A stretch of 64,000 nt of DNA from Metellina segmentata (lineage: Eukaryota > Arthropoda > Arachnida > Araneae > Tetragnathidae). The stretch covers positions 34,327,742 to 34,391,741 of the forward strand of contig OX375881.1 in NCBI GenBank assembly GCA_947359465.1. Reading direction: 5' to 3'. Under the pieces are notes generated by a model, which did not search any database, was not told where the DNA came from, and saw only the letters and a list, made by a program, of their open reading frames with translations. Shown here in pieces: positions 43,194 through 53,738 of this stretch (positions within the stretch are counted from its first letter, which is position 1; every line of letters starts with the position of its first letter). Both the position numbers and the translations under genes were made by a program.

Positions 43194-44387
43194 AAACAGT
43201 CACATTTAAGCAGTGGCTCCAGACTGATCGAGCATTCCTCAGTAGATGATTTTATTGATTTACCAGTTTCAAAATTTGTAAAGTTAACAAAACATCACTT
43301 TATAACCAAATCACAGAGGTATTACTTAAAGCAAATAAAAGCAGATTTGTGTGTAATAAATGTGTGTTGATAATTTTAGCAGACTTTACAGAAAATTGCA
43401 CCTGCATCTTGCAAAATGTTGCTTAAGGTTTTCATTGGCATAACATTCAGGTTACAATACACCCATTTGTAATCTATTACAAACATAATGGTGAACTTAA
43501 ATTGAAGTCAATATGGCTTTATTATTGACTGCCTTAAAATTATAACATTACAACAATTTTTTCATTCCAGAAGTCACTTCTACCGTATCTGAGAACAGAA
43601 ATACCGCATTTAAAAATGTAATATATTTTAGTGATGGTAGTTCTGCTCAGTATAAGAACTGCAAAAACTTTATAAATTTATGTCATCATGAAGAAGACTA
43701 TGGCATGACTGCTGAATGGCATTTCTTTGTCTCTAGTCATGGCAAAAATGTATGTGATGGAGTAGGAGGTACAATAAAGCGCCTTACCGCAAGAGCGTGT
43801 TCAAAGAACTGTTAAGGGACAGAGTTTAAATGCACATGATTTGTTTGAATTTGCCTCCGAAAACATAAAGAGGATTCACATGTTTTTCACACCATCAGCA
43901 GAGGTGGAAGCAAATGAAGATTTTCTGAAGGAAAGATATGAAAAGTCAATACCAATAATAGGTACTAGATTAAACGACTTCTTCAAGCCATTAGACAGAA
44001 GAAACATTTAGGTGAAGAAGGTTTCGGTTTCTGAAAAAATCTTTTACGGCCACTGTTGATAGCAAAACCAGAGAAGTAGTAAATATTATTCCTGAAAAGT
44101 TTTATGCAGTCATCTATGACAATAAATTGTGGATTGGGAAGGTACTAGACAAGTGTGAAGAAGAACGATGCAAAAGTTCAATTCATGCATCCACCAGGCC
44201 TTTCACGGACATATTTTTGGCCAACTAAAACAGATTGCTAATGGGTGCCCAATGAAAATATAGTCCAAGAAGTTCCAGTTCCTTTAACATCATCTGTATC
44301 AGGACGAACATACAAAATAGATGAAAAGTTTGACAAGCAACTGCAGAACATAATTATTTTAGGCTCAAATAAACTTTAAATGCACAG

Positions 44388-44935
44388 CTAAAAAGTTGAT
44401 TCTGAAATAAAATTTTTGCAAATAAAATTTATTTTTTATTTTGTAACAACAAAAAACGCCCTTCTTATTTTTAAAACACAACAGGTACATGATCTGCTCA
44501 TTCTAGAAAAAAAATTTGATACATGTGTTAGTTGTGGTTTATGAGGTATGACCTATTGAACCTCTACCGACTGAAAAAGTATAAAAAAATCACTTAACCT
44601 GATGAGTGTCAACAACCTAGTACCCTTAATATCACTTTCGTAGCTTATTTTGAAAGATAAAAGTATGAGCTTTAATTTGATATCAAAATCAGCCCAATTG
44701 GTTGAAAAATAATTAAAACAGGAAAATCTTTCTAAAATTATACCATAAGTACAACAGCCAAAATCTTGCAAAAATCAAAATTTTCAAAAAATTCCCCCCA
44801 GTTTAATTTTTGATGAAAACATCTGAAAAAATTAATTTTATATTATCTTATAAGTATCTATTCATGAAAATTTTTAAAAAAATATCCGAGACATGATGGC
44901 ACGGCCCAATATTAAATTATGGTGATTTCACATGG
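44388..44935. repeat. Right long terminal inverted repeat
   Basis: Inverted partner of 38283-38822. It begins about 12 bp after the transposase stop, so the gene's 3' untranslated end and AAATAAAA signals lie inside the repeat. Confidence 0.85.
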
Positions 44936-44989
44936 AGTGACCCATAATCTTTTAACTGGAGTCACAGTTCTTTTTTATATCTCCTAGAC

Positions 44990-45465
44990 CGTTAAAGGAA
45001 GAGTAAAATTATCGACGGATTTAAATCTGTGGAAAAAATCACATTAGATCGATACCTAAATATATGATTTTCTTTCAATAAATAATTTTTAAATTGAATA
45101 TATCTCTTATATTTTCGCAAGACAGATTGTGACGTCACCGGGAACTTTCTCTTTCCAAAAATAAACAGATTACATCTTCTGCCCTTCGCAAATAAAAAAA
45201 ATAAAAATATTACATTTCTTTCCCTATTCCATTTGAGGGAATGAGAGCAATAAAAAAAAAAAAAAAAAACCATTTAGACTGGGATTGTAAAGTTAGTTTT
45301 CGTAAGATCGGAATCGTTAAAGACAGATTGAAAATTTCAACGGATTTGAAATCTGAGGAAAATTTTACACCAGATTAATATCTTACATTTCGTAGTTGCC
45401 CGTTCGCAAACCAACACCACAGGCACGGGCAACGCAAGGCTAGCCACACAATGGCTAGTTGATCA
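44990..45465. repeat. Dispersed repeat shared with the Harbinger MITE
   Basis: Two copies of a module: GACCGTTAAAGGAAGAGTAA... near 44,990, and ATCGTTAAAGACAGATTGAA with TTTCAACGGATTTGAAATCT near 45,310. The same module is inside both arms of the MITE at 59127-59588. The block ends at 45,455 with the CTAGCCAC...ATGGCTAG hairpin also seen at 10.9 and 54.3 kb. Confidence 0.65.
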
Positions 45466-45479
45466 TAGAAGCGTAATTT

Positions 45480-45960
45480 TGCTACTCGGTATCGGGCAAC
45501 GTCAGAATTAGGCCCGGTGGACACATCCGCTGCGGCACCGAAGCCCAACTATCACACATAACCGTGAAATGACGCAAGGACTCATTTCGCGCTATTTGCG
45601 ATAAATATTCGATCGAAGAAAGCGTTTTTATTTCGCTTACTTGGTGTAAGAAAAGTATATTTTGAAACAAAATAGGCGGAACTGGAAACAACTATTTATT
45701 AATTATTATTTATATTTCATTTATTTATGAAAACAAGGTACTTGAGACCGGAGAAACATGTGCGGCGACCTTGCGGCGAGCTGCGGCGCATTGGGGAACT
45801 GCGGTACAAATTGCACGCCAGTTCGACGTGCGTTGCCGCAGCGGCGCAGTAGGCATGTTTGCACTACTCCATTGGATCTAATGTATCTCAAACCGCACTT
45901 GCGTTGTGGTAGCCGGCGCAGTACGCATGAATGATGAATCATTCTTTTATGAAAAAAAAT
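45480..45960. repeat. GC-rich island with CTGCGGC repeats, possible DNA-element relic
   Basis: Local GC rise at 45,745-45,930 with many GCGGC words and two related blocks read on the minus strand: TACTGCGCCGCTGCGGCAAC and TACTGCGCCGGCTACCACAA. It looks like a tandemly duplicated MITE or satellite end. Family unknown. Confidence 0.35.
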
Positions 45961-46000
45961 TAATTAGTCTGATCACTTGAAAATCAACATATAATTAATT

Positions 46001-46031
46001 CCACCCGAGCAACTCCGGGTAATTCTGCTAG
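46001..46031 (+). mobile_element. Helitron 3' terminus
   Basis: CACCCGAGCAACTCCGGGTA, a hairpin, followed by ATTCTGCTAG|T. This is a classical Helitron 3' end. The 5' end was not located, so the extent to the left is unknown. Confidence 0.6.
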
Positions 46032-46052
46032 TGTAGAATATATGTGTAACTA

Positions 46053-48416
46053 TGTTACGGTGAAACACCGAAATCTGGAGAATGTCGACTTTCACCGGTG
46101 AATCTCAACATTCACATAGTCGCTTGGTGTATGTCCGAAATATTTGCTAAATACCCTTATTTCTGACTTACACCGGTTAATGTCGACATTCACCATGCAC
46201 TAATGGTGAATGTTGAACATGTCCGAGATTTATATTTTCTTCTCCGTAATTCAGTCGCGATACATTTTTCGCCTCTCTTTCTGAGAGGAATGACTAAGAA
46301 CTCAAAACACACAGTACATTCAAAATGAGAAAGGAAAATAATAGAAGTTAAAAACTTACTTAATTATACAGTACGTTCTAAATGAGAAAATAAAATAATA
46401 GTAATAAAAAACTTACTAAATTGTGTGATTCAAATCTTATTTATCGCAACAACTTAAACTATTATGACACTTTGAATTGCACAAGAGGCTCTTGCTTTTA
46501 TAACTGCATTTATTTGTGGAACACTTCCTTTTGCAATGACAGCGTGTATAGCCTCGCCCACCGCTTCTCGAATTAGCTGCAGCTGCTTCTCTGAGCGAAA
46601 TTTCTTGAAAATAAATCTCATCTATGGAAAGTAACTTTTCTTTACAAATTACGAACTGATTACGTGTGTAAAGCTGCTTGAGGGTACCATTTTCATTTAC
46701 AAGTTTATAGAAGACGGAGTCTTCTATTCCAACAACAACAACCGCTAACACATTTCGGTTATCTGTACGACCACGGTCGACATCAGGGACTTGTATTCGT
46801 ACAGTATCCCCAATTTGAGCCGGAGGAAATTGTTTTTGTGAGGTTCGTAAAATTTTTGTTGCTTGTAGTAGAAGATTCTCTTTCGCGGTCGCTCTTTTTA
46901 TAGAAATTAACTCGTGTTTTTCAGTCAGAACTTGATGTGAAGACGTGGTAGATTGCAAGTCCTCTTCAATATTTTTCTTTGGAATATGGTTTTCGGTATG
47001 ACCACCGCTCAAATTGTTTTCAGAAGTATTACCAGTTTCTTCAAGTTATTCTTCGGTTTCAAAAGTATTGGCAATTTCTTCAAGTTATTCTTCGGTTTCG
47101 ATAGTTGCGATTTGTTCGCTAGGCAAAAAAGACGATGCTATGCCTCTTTTCGCTTTAATGCCAAACATGGCTTCATAAGGACTTTGGCGTATTCCTTCGT
47201 GTTATGTAGTGTTCTTGGAAAATTGAACAAAGGGTAAACCTTCTGACCATTCATTTGTATCATTATCGTTCATCCATGCAGTTAGCATATTCTGTATATC
47301 CTGATTGGCCCTTTCAACTGAGCCTTGTGTTTGACTGTGACGAGGCTTTCCATGAACTATCTTAACATCTTTAAACATAGCGCATATTTCGGATATAACT
47401 TGATTACTGAATTCTCTACCATTATCTGATTGCAATATTGCTGGAGTACCAAATGTTAAAAATATTGGAAGAACGTGATACGCTACTTCTTCCGCCCTCT
47501 TAGTTTTCAAAGGTCGTAGCTGGACAAACTTAGTTAAATGATCTTGATACTCCATTATGAACTTATAATCGCCATCTCTGTTTGACTGCAGATCTATCAG
47601 ATCAACTTGACATTTTGAGTTTAACTCAGAACTGATCATTGGTTTCACAATAATACCTTCCTTAGGTGCACTGTGTTTCATTTGACGCTGTTTGCATAAA
47701 TTTAAATACAACATTACAACTTCATATGTAATCGCCATCTCTGTTTTTGTATTTATTCTGCAACTCTTTAAGCATACGTGTTCTTCCTCCGTGGCCTATT
47801 CTGATGTGAGTTTCATTTAGTATACTGAACAATTCCTCATTGGTAACATAATACTGTATATTCGTTTCTCCTGGTTTAATGGTACAATTAACTTCTCTTC
47901 ATCATTAATTTTTAAAACGTCAAAACGTTTTAATCGTCTGTAATCCAAAGGTGTGTTGCACTTTGTTTTAGCAGAAACCACTTCAGAAAGTATTTTAGAG
48001 TACTTTTCTTGAGAAAAATAAAAACAATTGTCTTCTCGTTTACCCGCAATTAATGCATTTAACTTTTCAAGAAAAAGATCACGATTCACTGCAGTAACCA
48101 TTCTGTATAAATTAGGATATCAGAAAAAAAATTAAGAAAACGTTGCTCTCACCATCAAACCTTGCATAAGACTGACAAAGCTGACTGACTCCAAGCAGAA
48201 CAAAGGATTTGGCGGGAAGCAGCCAGTCGCCTCTTTGTCAGCTCCTCTCTTTTCGACCTCCACTAGAGCATATCTGTGATTGTCGACATACACCGGTGAG
48301 GGTCCGAATGTACAAGAATGTAATGAAATATTCGATCTCTCACCGACGTATTTGGTGTTTGTTGACATTCACCGGTGAAAGTCGACATTCTCCAATTTCG
48401 GTCTTTCACGGTAACA
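46053..48416 (-). mobile_element. Ginger-like integrase DNA transposon
   Basis: Ends TGTTACGGTGAAACACCGAA (left) and, reverse-complemented, TGTTACCGTGAAAGACCGAA (right). The 4-bp target duplication is ACTA (46049-46052 and 48417-48420). Both ends carry many copies of a GTCGAC/TTCACCGGTGAA subterminal word. The minus strand codes for a Gypsy-like integrase without any reverse transcriptase. TGTTA termini, a 4-bp duplication and a stand-alone integrase fit the Ginger superfamily (Ginger2/KRBA2-like). Confidence 0.85.
46437..48101 (-). pseudogene. KRBA2-like integrase, frame-shifted
   Basis: N terminus from ATG 48101: NRDLFLEKLNALIAGKRE, then TPLDYRRLKRFDVLKIN. A shift near 47,865 leads to ETHIRIGHGGRTRMLKELQ (the HH of the zinc region); after another shift, LNLCKQRQ has Arg at the second Cys. 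The integrase core at 47,202-47,690 has VDLIDLQ, LQSDNGREFSN and HSQTQGSVERANQD, so all three DDE acids are present. After a shift near 47,225 and two in-frame stops, the C-terminal part (46,437-47,012) has FPPAQIGDTVRIQVPDVDRG. It ends in a Cys-rich tail (CHCKRKCSTNKCSYKSKSLL then CNSKCHNSLSCC). The protein would bind the ends and catalyse integration. A 39-bp in-frame duplication at about 47,036-47,113 carries the two stops. Confidence 0.85.
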
Positions 48417-48532
48417 ACTATATACTCTGTGTATCACACGATAATGATTCTTTTTTGAGTACACATTTCATACGTTTTGCCAACGATTTTAATCACTATT
48501 TTAATTCAATTTGTTTCAGAATCATATACATA

Positions 48533-49938
48533 CACTGCAGGCCACCCAAATTGCAACACCAAGAAAGACAAGAGATATCAAGAGAATAGATAACATGTTG
48601 ACCAAGTATCAAATGATTAAATTTATAGACTTCTGTGAAGTGTGGTTCCTGCCAAAATCAGTAGCCAGAGTAGCCGCCACTGTTGGAGATCACCGCTGCA
48701 ACACACCTCGCCATTGATTCAAATGTGTTCTTTGGATGTGTTCTTGGGGTACAGCAGACGAAGCAGCTTCCACACGTTGCCAAAGTTGATCTGGTGTGGC
48801 AGCTGGGGATGTAATCTGGGTCAATCGTTGAGCAACCATGGACCACATGTTTTCTATCGGCGAAAGATAGGAAAAGCGAGCTGGTAAGGGAAGCAATTCA
48901 ATCTGGCGATTGACGAAGAACCATTGGCTAATGCGTGCCACGTGTGGTCGCGCATTATCCTGTTGAAATATGGCTGTGGGAAAGCCCTGAAGGTAAGGAA
49001 GGACAACTGGCTCCAACACCTCGGAGATGTAGCGCTGGCTGTTTAAAGTACCGGCAATGCGTAGTAGAGGAGTGCGAGAGTGATATCCAATACCGCCCCA
49101 TACCATAATACCCGGTGCAGGACCAGTGTGGCGGTGCATAACGCAGCTGTTCAGCATCCTCTCTCCACGGTGACTCCAGACTCGAATCTGACCATCGTGG
49201 TGTTGCAGACAGAAGCGTGACTCGTCAGTAAAGACAATTTCATTCAATTCTGCCGTCCACATCCTTCTTTCATCGCACCATTGGCGGCGGAGACGTCTGT
49301 GCTTCTGCGTCAAGGGTAGACGAAGCAATGGACGTCTTGCGGACAGATCACTCTGCTGTAAACGGAGTCGAATGGTACGTGCAAACACTGGATGATGCTT
49401 GACAGACTGAATGTGCTGTGCTATGGTTCCTGATGTGTCTTAACGATCCGTCATTGCCATACGCACAGCATGCCTGTCATCACGTGAAGTGGTGCACTGA
49501 GGTGGATGCGATCGAACACGTCGGTCCGTCGAACCCTCCTGCATCCAACGATCACACATCCGCATTACAGTTGTTTGAAAACGTCCAACACGACTACCGA
49601 TTTCCCTGAAAGATCATCCACAATCTCGGTAGGCCACTATCCTTCCTCTGTCGAACTCGGATACTTGATCAAAAGATGATCTCTGTTTTCTACGTGGCAT
49701 AATTTAACGTTTTTCTTTTTTGAAAAAAATCACAAGAAAAACACAATTGCCCTACTTGAAATCGTCGAAATCTCCAAGCCTTAAATAGTGCTTTGAAGTG
49801 GCGCCACAGGCGCGCGTGATGTGCGTCTGCGCTGAAATTCTAATCATTTGCATATCTCACCTCCGCTAATGCATGTTGTAAATTTCACATTATTTGCAAG
49901 TTTCCTTCAGGGTGTTGCATTTACGGTGGCCAGCAGTG
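48533..49938 (-). mobile_element. Tc1-like element, nearly complete
   Basis: 1.41 kb. Left end CACTGCAGGCCACCCAAATT; right end, reverse-complemented, CACTGCTGGCCACCGTAAAT. TA lies outside both (48531-48532, 49939-49940). Contains a transposase frame over almost its whole length. Confidence 0.92.
48690..49700 (-). pseudogene. Tc1 transposase with two premature stops
   Basis: From ATG 49700 (MPRRKQRSSFDQVSEFDRGR) one frame runs 337 codons to 48690, interrupted only by TGA at codon 29 (49614-49616) and TAA at codon 87 (49440-49442). The N-terminal helix-turn-helix region is followed by FTDESRFCLQHHDG (first Asp), WGGIGYHSRTPL, FQQDNARPHVARISQWFFVN (second Asp) and SYLSPIENMW (the catalytic Glu of DD34E). 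Length and order match a complete Tc1 transposase. Such a copy is recently dead, or the stops may be assembly or allele differences. Confidence 0.9.
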
Positions 49939-50342
49939 TATATTTATCTTTATTTTTGTTCTTTTACTATGTGGAAACGAAAATAACATAAAAACACTGA
50001 ATATAGTGATATTCCACAAAAAATGTCTATTCGAAATTATTCAAAGATTCTTGTTAGCGGGATTATAATATTCAAATAAACATTATTAACTTTTAACATG
50101 CTTTCCTGTTCTTTTCCCAAAGAGACGTAAAGAAAAGAACCTTCGTATGTAAGTTGAAAAGTCACCACAAATTCTTTGATATATTGTCGATTACATATTT
50201 TGTAAACCTTTTCAATTTCACTTTGGAAAGTTCAAGTAATTCAATTTCAGAAAAGATTAAGAATAGTTGGGCCACGCACATTTTATTGCATAGGATTTAC
50301 GGAACACTTACCGAATGTAATCTGAAATCCTGTATTAGTATA

Positions 50343-50640
50343 ATGTAATAATCATACAATTATTATTATAAAATAAAGTAATAACTAAAAGGAATTATTA
50401 TTATAAAATAAAGTTATAATTAAAATGAATTATTATTATAAAATAAAGTAATAACTGAAATGAATTGTTATTATAAAATAAAGTAATAACTAAAATGAAT
50501 TATTATTATAAAATAAAGTAATAACTAAAATGAATTATTACTATAAAATAAAGCAATAACTAAAATGAATTATTATTATAAAATTAAGTAAAAACTAAAA
50601 TGAATTATTGTAATAAAATAATTCTTAAAAATAATTGTTA
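50343..50640. repeat. 35-bp AT-rich tandem repeat, about 8 copies
   Basis: Unit approximately ATGAATTATTATTATAAAAT plus AAAGTAATAACTAAA. Copies differ by single bases; the last ones are degenerate. Confidence 0.95.
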
Positions 50641-51786
50641 CAATAAAATAACAACTAGCAATACTTATTATATATTAAAATATTTTTCTCATATATAAAG
50701 TACATATATAAAGTTTCATTTTTAAGTTTTTTCATACATAAAGTTTTTATAAAATATAAAGTACTTTTTACAATAATTATCACACTAAAGTAAGGATTAA
50801 AGTGTTCGAATTATTATTTTACTAAACGAATAATTAGTTTTTATAATAATTTTTAGTTGATTTTTAAACAATTAAATTACGAATTATGAGAAATAATTTT
50901 TATTGTACGAAAATATAAGAACGAATTTTTTTAATTTTACATATTAAAATAAAAAAGAATGGATTTTTATAATTTTTTTACATATTATATATAAATAAAG
51001 TACTAATTATAAAAATATAATAATTAGCAATAACTTAAAAAATAATTAACAATAATTATTGAAAAATAATTGGCAAAAAGTGATGTATTTTTTATTTTAA
51101 CAGGCTTTACAGCTAGCTTATAACAAAAACTAGTTATGTGTGCCATTTTGTCCTTTTTCCCATATTAGCATTCACGTTGCTTACTTTCCCTTCTTCGAAA
51201 AAACAACAGTCTTGATGGAGAAAATGACAATTGGCCAGTCATGTCGGTTTTCTTGTTGTAGTGGGCGGTCACACTCTGGAGAAGTCATTTCAATCAGCCA
51301 AAAAGGGCAGAAAAGTTTATCTCGAAACAAATAAAAGAAATTAATTGCGAAGGACAGAGATCATGAATGTTACAAATGCGCGTCATCACTCTCTGGGGGT
51401 TGAAATGAAAATAAGAACGTTCCATCTCAAAAATGTTGATACGAAGGACGATTACCATGTAAAGGTAGATTGCTCGTTGGTTTGGGAATGTTTGGTTTAT
51501 GCACGGTTCATCACGACCTTGAGATATTCTAGTGAGCGTGTGATTTTCATAATTCTGTCAAGGGCCTAATAATTTCTCGTGTGCATGCATAATTTGAGCG
51601 ATAAATACTACATCACAAAAGAGGCAACTAGATTTTTGAAAACAGAATTCCATTTCAAGAATTCTCAGTTCTGTTGTTGGCAGCAAATTACCTCATTCAA
51701 GGGGAAATATCCCTCAGAAGTTGAATTTAGATCTAAAATCTTTTCAGACTCTGTTATAAATTTGATCTATTACTGCTAGTGTACTA
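50641..51786. other. Unassigned AT-rich sequence
   Basis: 50,641-51,100 is very AT-rich and low in complexity. 51,130-51,780 is more balanced and has short open frames (for example 51,345-51,569), but I recognise no protein and see no splice or promoter context that supports them. Confidence 0.4.
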
Positions 51787-52298
51787 TACAGGGTGATTCA
51801 TAAGTAAGTATACACAATTTCAACGCACTATATAACAGTGACTATGTAATATATTTCAAGTTACCTGTAACAGAAGTGCAGGTGATTGTTTCAAGTTTTT
51901 TTAGTGACAGCCACAGATGTTCTATGTGTGCGCATTTAGTCACACTACACACATCGAACCGGTAACCCATTTCCGCCCAGACGCGTGTTAGGGTATGTGA
52001 AGCAGATACAGTGACAGTGGATGCGATACGCTATTTCAACTCAGCTAGATCAACAGGAAGATGAGGGTTACATACGTTATCCTTTACGTAGATCCAAAGA
52101 AAAAGTCACATGGTGTTGTCAGGGCATCTGGGTGGCCATTCGGTTACTGGCATGTTGTAATCAGCGGTTCGTCCAATCCATCGGTATAGAAGATCTTAAT
52201 AGAAGCAATTTCGAATGTCACCTGATCTGTGTGGTGATTCACCATCCAATTGGAGAATAAAGTTTTACAACTTTATTATCCAATTGGATGAATAAAGT

Positions 52299-52508
52299 TT
52301 TTGACGACATCTGTCGACACACTCGGTCGTCCTGGCTTTGGAACTGTGCACAAACAGACCGTAGTTTCATATGTTGTTGTTTCTTATGCCTACACTGGCA
52401 GACTTTTGACGACATCTGTCGACACACTCGGTCGTCCTGGCTTTGGAACTGTGCACAAACAGACCGTAGTTTCATATGTTGTTGTTTCTTATGCCTACAC
52501 TGGCAGAC
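52299..52508. repeat. 105-bp tandem duplication
   Basis: Two copies with a 105-bp offset (52299-52403 and 52404-52508). Each contains mariner transposase sequence, the left SINE target duplication and the first bases of the SINE tail (ATGCCTACACTGGCAGAC). The duplication therefore happened after the SINE inserted. Confidence 0.92.
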
Positions 52509-52923
52509 CGGAGGAGTGCCAGGCCCGTCAAAGACGGCAAGAGGGGTGCGCCTTCCATGTTATTGAGCCCCCATTGGGAGGAAGTCCGACTTAGCTCGAC
52601 ATAACATGACACTTCCGTTTTACGGGAAGGTCCCTTTCATACATCCATTCACTCACACATAACGTAATTTAGATCCCAATCAGAGGTCGATAACCCCCTG
52701 ATCAGGTACCCCCAGAGGTATTGATTTGGTATGGGAACATGGGGGACTTTGTGACCACGACCTATTTAACGTGCCTCAGTCACCATTAGTGAACACGACG
52801 GTCTTTAGCCAGGTCGAAGCGCCGATCTCGCAATCATCAGAATTGCAGGCTCCGCCGAGGACAAAACCCACAACCCTTCTGATGCGAGCCCGACGCTCTA
52901 CTGACTGAGCTACCGCGGCTCAC
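52481..52923 (-). mobile_element. Full-length tRNA-derived SINE (family 2)
   Basis: Flanked by the 13-bp duplication AGTTTCATATGTT (52468-52480 and 52924-52936). The head, on the minus strand from 52923, is GTGAGCCGCGGTAGCTCAGT then CAGTAGAGCGTCGGGCTCGC, a well-preserved tRNA-like A box and stem. The tail at the left is AAC-rich. The 3' part is shared with the truncated copy at 31141-31250. Distinct in head and body from the 5485-type SINE. Confidence 0.9.
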
Positions 52924-53501
52924 AGTTTCATATGTTTAAAAACCAATCGAAAATGAATTTTCTGGTAGGAGGTTCTTTTCTAAATAGTGATCGAAAATGC
53001 CGTTGCACAATGGGGACAAATTCCGTTTTGCTCAATTCAAGAACACAAAACCCCTTCTTCACTGTAGACGCAGCCATTTCCATTGACTAGTCACGTGACA
53101 CTCTCGCTATTGTCTACGTCACTTTGCTCGGGAGGGGGGACACAAAATTTATGAGTATATCTAGCTAACAGTTTGCATTTGGGGACCGTGTCTTAAACTG
53201 TTCCTGTTTCACAGCATCTGGAAAATATATACGAACATATGAATCACCCTGTATTTTTGAAAATATAATTCCTTTATTAGAGTTTGATGCTTTTCAGTAC
53301 TTCATCAAGTGGAAGAAGGTCAACTTCTCTCATCTCTGTAAATCGACGTCACTTCGAGTACAACGAATTAGTATCCATTTGTGTTTCAAAACGTCCACAT
53401 CAAAATGCCTAGTTGTTAAATGTATTTATTAACCCGCTTAGTGGTTGTTTCGATGAGATATTTCGTGATTAGAAAAACTCACAATTGAATAGAAAACTCT
53501 A

Positions 53502-53670
53502 GCGATTGAAAACGTCGCTACACGAGGAAACTGAAAACTAAAACAAATACTGCCAAAAAGCATTCGATATATTGCAACTGGCACAACAATTGTATCTAAC
53601 AGAATGAAACACAAATCGAAGAGCGGTTAGATTACATGACACTTCTTAGATGAAGTAATGTTTCTGAAAT
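53502..53670. repeat. Direct duplication, copy 1
   Basis: About 170 bp matching 54516-54687: GTCGCTACACGAGG, AAAACTAAAACAAATACTGC and CTTAGATGAAGTAATGTTTC are shared. A third, shorter and more diverged copy follows at about 54,700-54,800. A Helitron-like element lies between the first two. Confidence 0.85.
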
Positions 53671-53738
53671 GAAGAGACAATTATGAGCTAGAGAGTCAAA
53701 AGAAAAGAATATCCTTTTGAACAACTTTTAAAGGATTA

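Larger units (their letters stand above)
39298..44376 (+). pseudogene. Transposase-like protein, SDG/HGK family, split by two insertions
   Basis: Three exon-like pieces on the plus strand. (1) 39298-40008: MEKCSVGQHFKENSTSTQ..., with VCCVPFMKHKSLKYKGLKTV and then LVPGTKLCISYRK, a Cys/His N-terminal region. (2) 42188-42800: PNKKDCISLPTKHGQRDLIT, then CFTKFCEWRPRECVTVNSRE and VCVCTYHQNVERMM, plus a late C..C..CP cluster. (3) 43195-44376: ADFTENCTCILQNVA, YFSDGSSAQYKNCKNF, HHEEDYGMTAEWHFFVSSHG and CDGVGGTIKR, then IGTRLNDFFKPL and VQFMHPPGLSRTYFWPTKTD. This block order matches an abundant, mostly unnamed protein family I know from aphid, Hydra, fish and spider genomes. The acids in DF, SDG and CDG may be the catalytic triad, but that is inference. 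Several stops and frameshifts occur besides the insertions. Confidence 0.75.
38283..44935 (+). mobile_element. Large DNA transposon with ~540-bp terminal inverted repeats
   Basis: Left arm 38283-38822 and right arm 44388-44935 are inverted copies over about 540 bp. Shared words include CTCATAAACCACAACTAACA near 38,664 and its complement near 44,530, and CAACCAATTGGGCTGAT near 38,506 with its complement near 44,690. The arms differ by scattered substitutions and small indels. Between them the plus strand carries one broken transposase-like gene. Inside that gene lie a complete pogo-type element (40009-42185) and a CR1 LINE tail (42802-43193). Without the two insertions the element would be about 4.1 kb. 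I could not identify a target duplication. The outermost bases may be around CATGTCAATTCACC. Confidence 0.85.
51789..53251 (-). mobile_element. Mariner-like element carrying a SINE
   Basis: Ends CAGGGTGATTCATAAGTAAG and (reverse-complemented) CAGGGTGATTCATATGTTCG, with TA at 51787-51788 and 53252-53253. Transposase remnants on the minus strand: N terminus QRHFRSLFRKEPPTRK (52955-53008), then VPKPGRPSVSTDVV (52,301-52,360 and its duplicate), and RWIGR...WPPRCPD plus YVKDNVCNPHLPVDLAELK (52,020-52,190). The order is correct for a mariner/IS630-type protein. A SINE at 52481-52923 separates the first block from the rest. Part of the central catalytic region is not recognisable. Confidence 0.88.

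Noticed and set aside
44992..45273. 93-codon minus frame with Phe-rich start
   Set aside because: AT-rich sequence across a dispersed repeat and a poly(A) run; no motif.
52239..52594. Repeat-containing frames on both strands
   Set aside because: Produced by the 105-bp duplication of mariner and SINE sequence.
52850..52923. tRNA gene on the minus strand
   Set aside because: It is the head of a SINE bounded by 13-bp target duplications.
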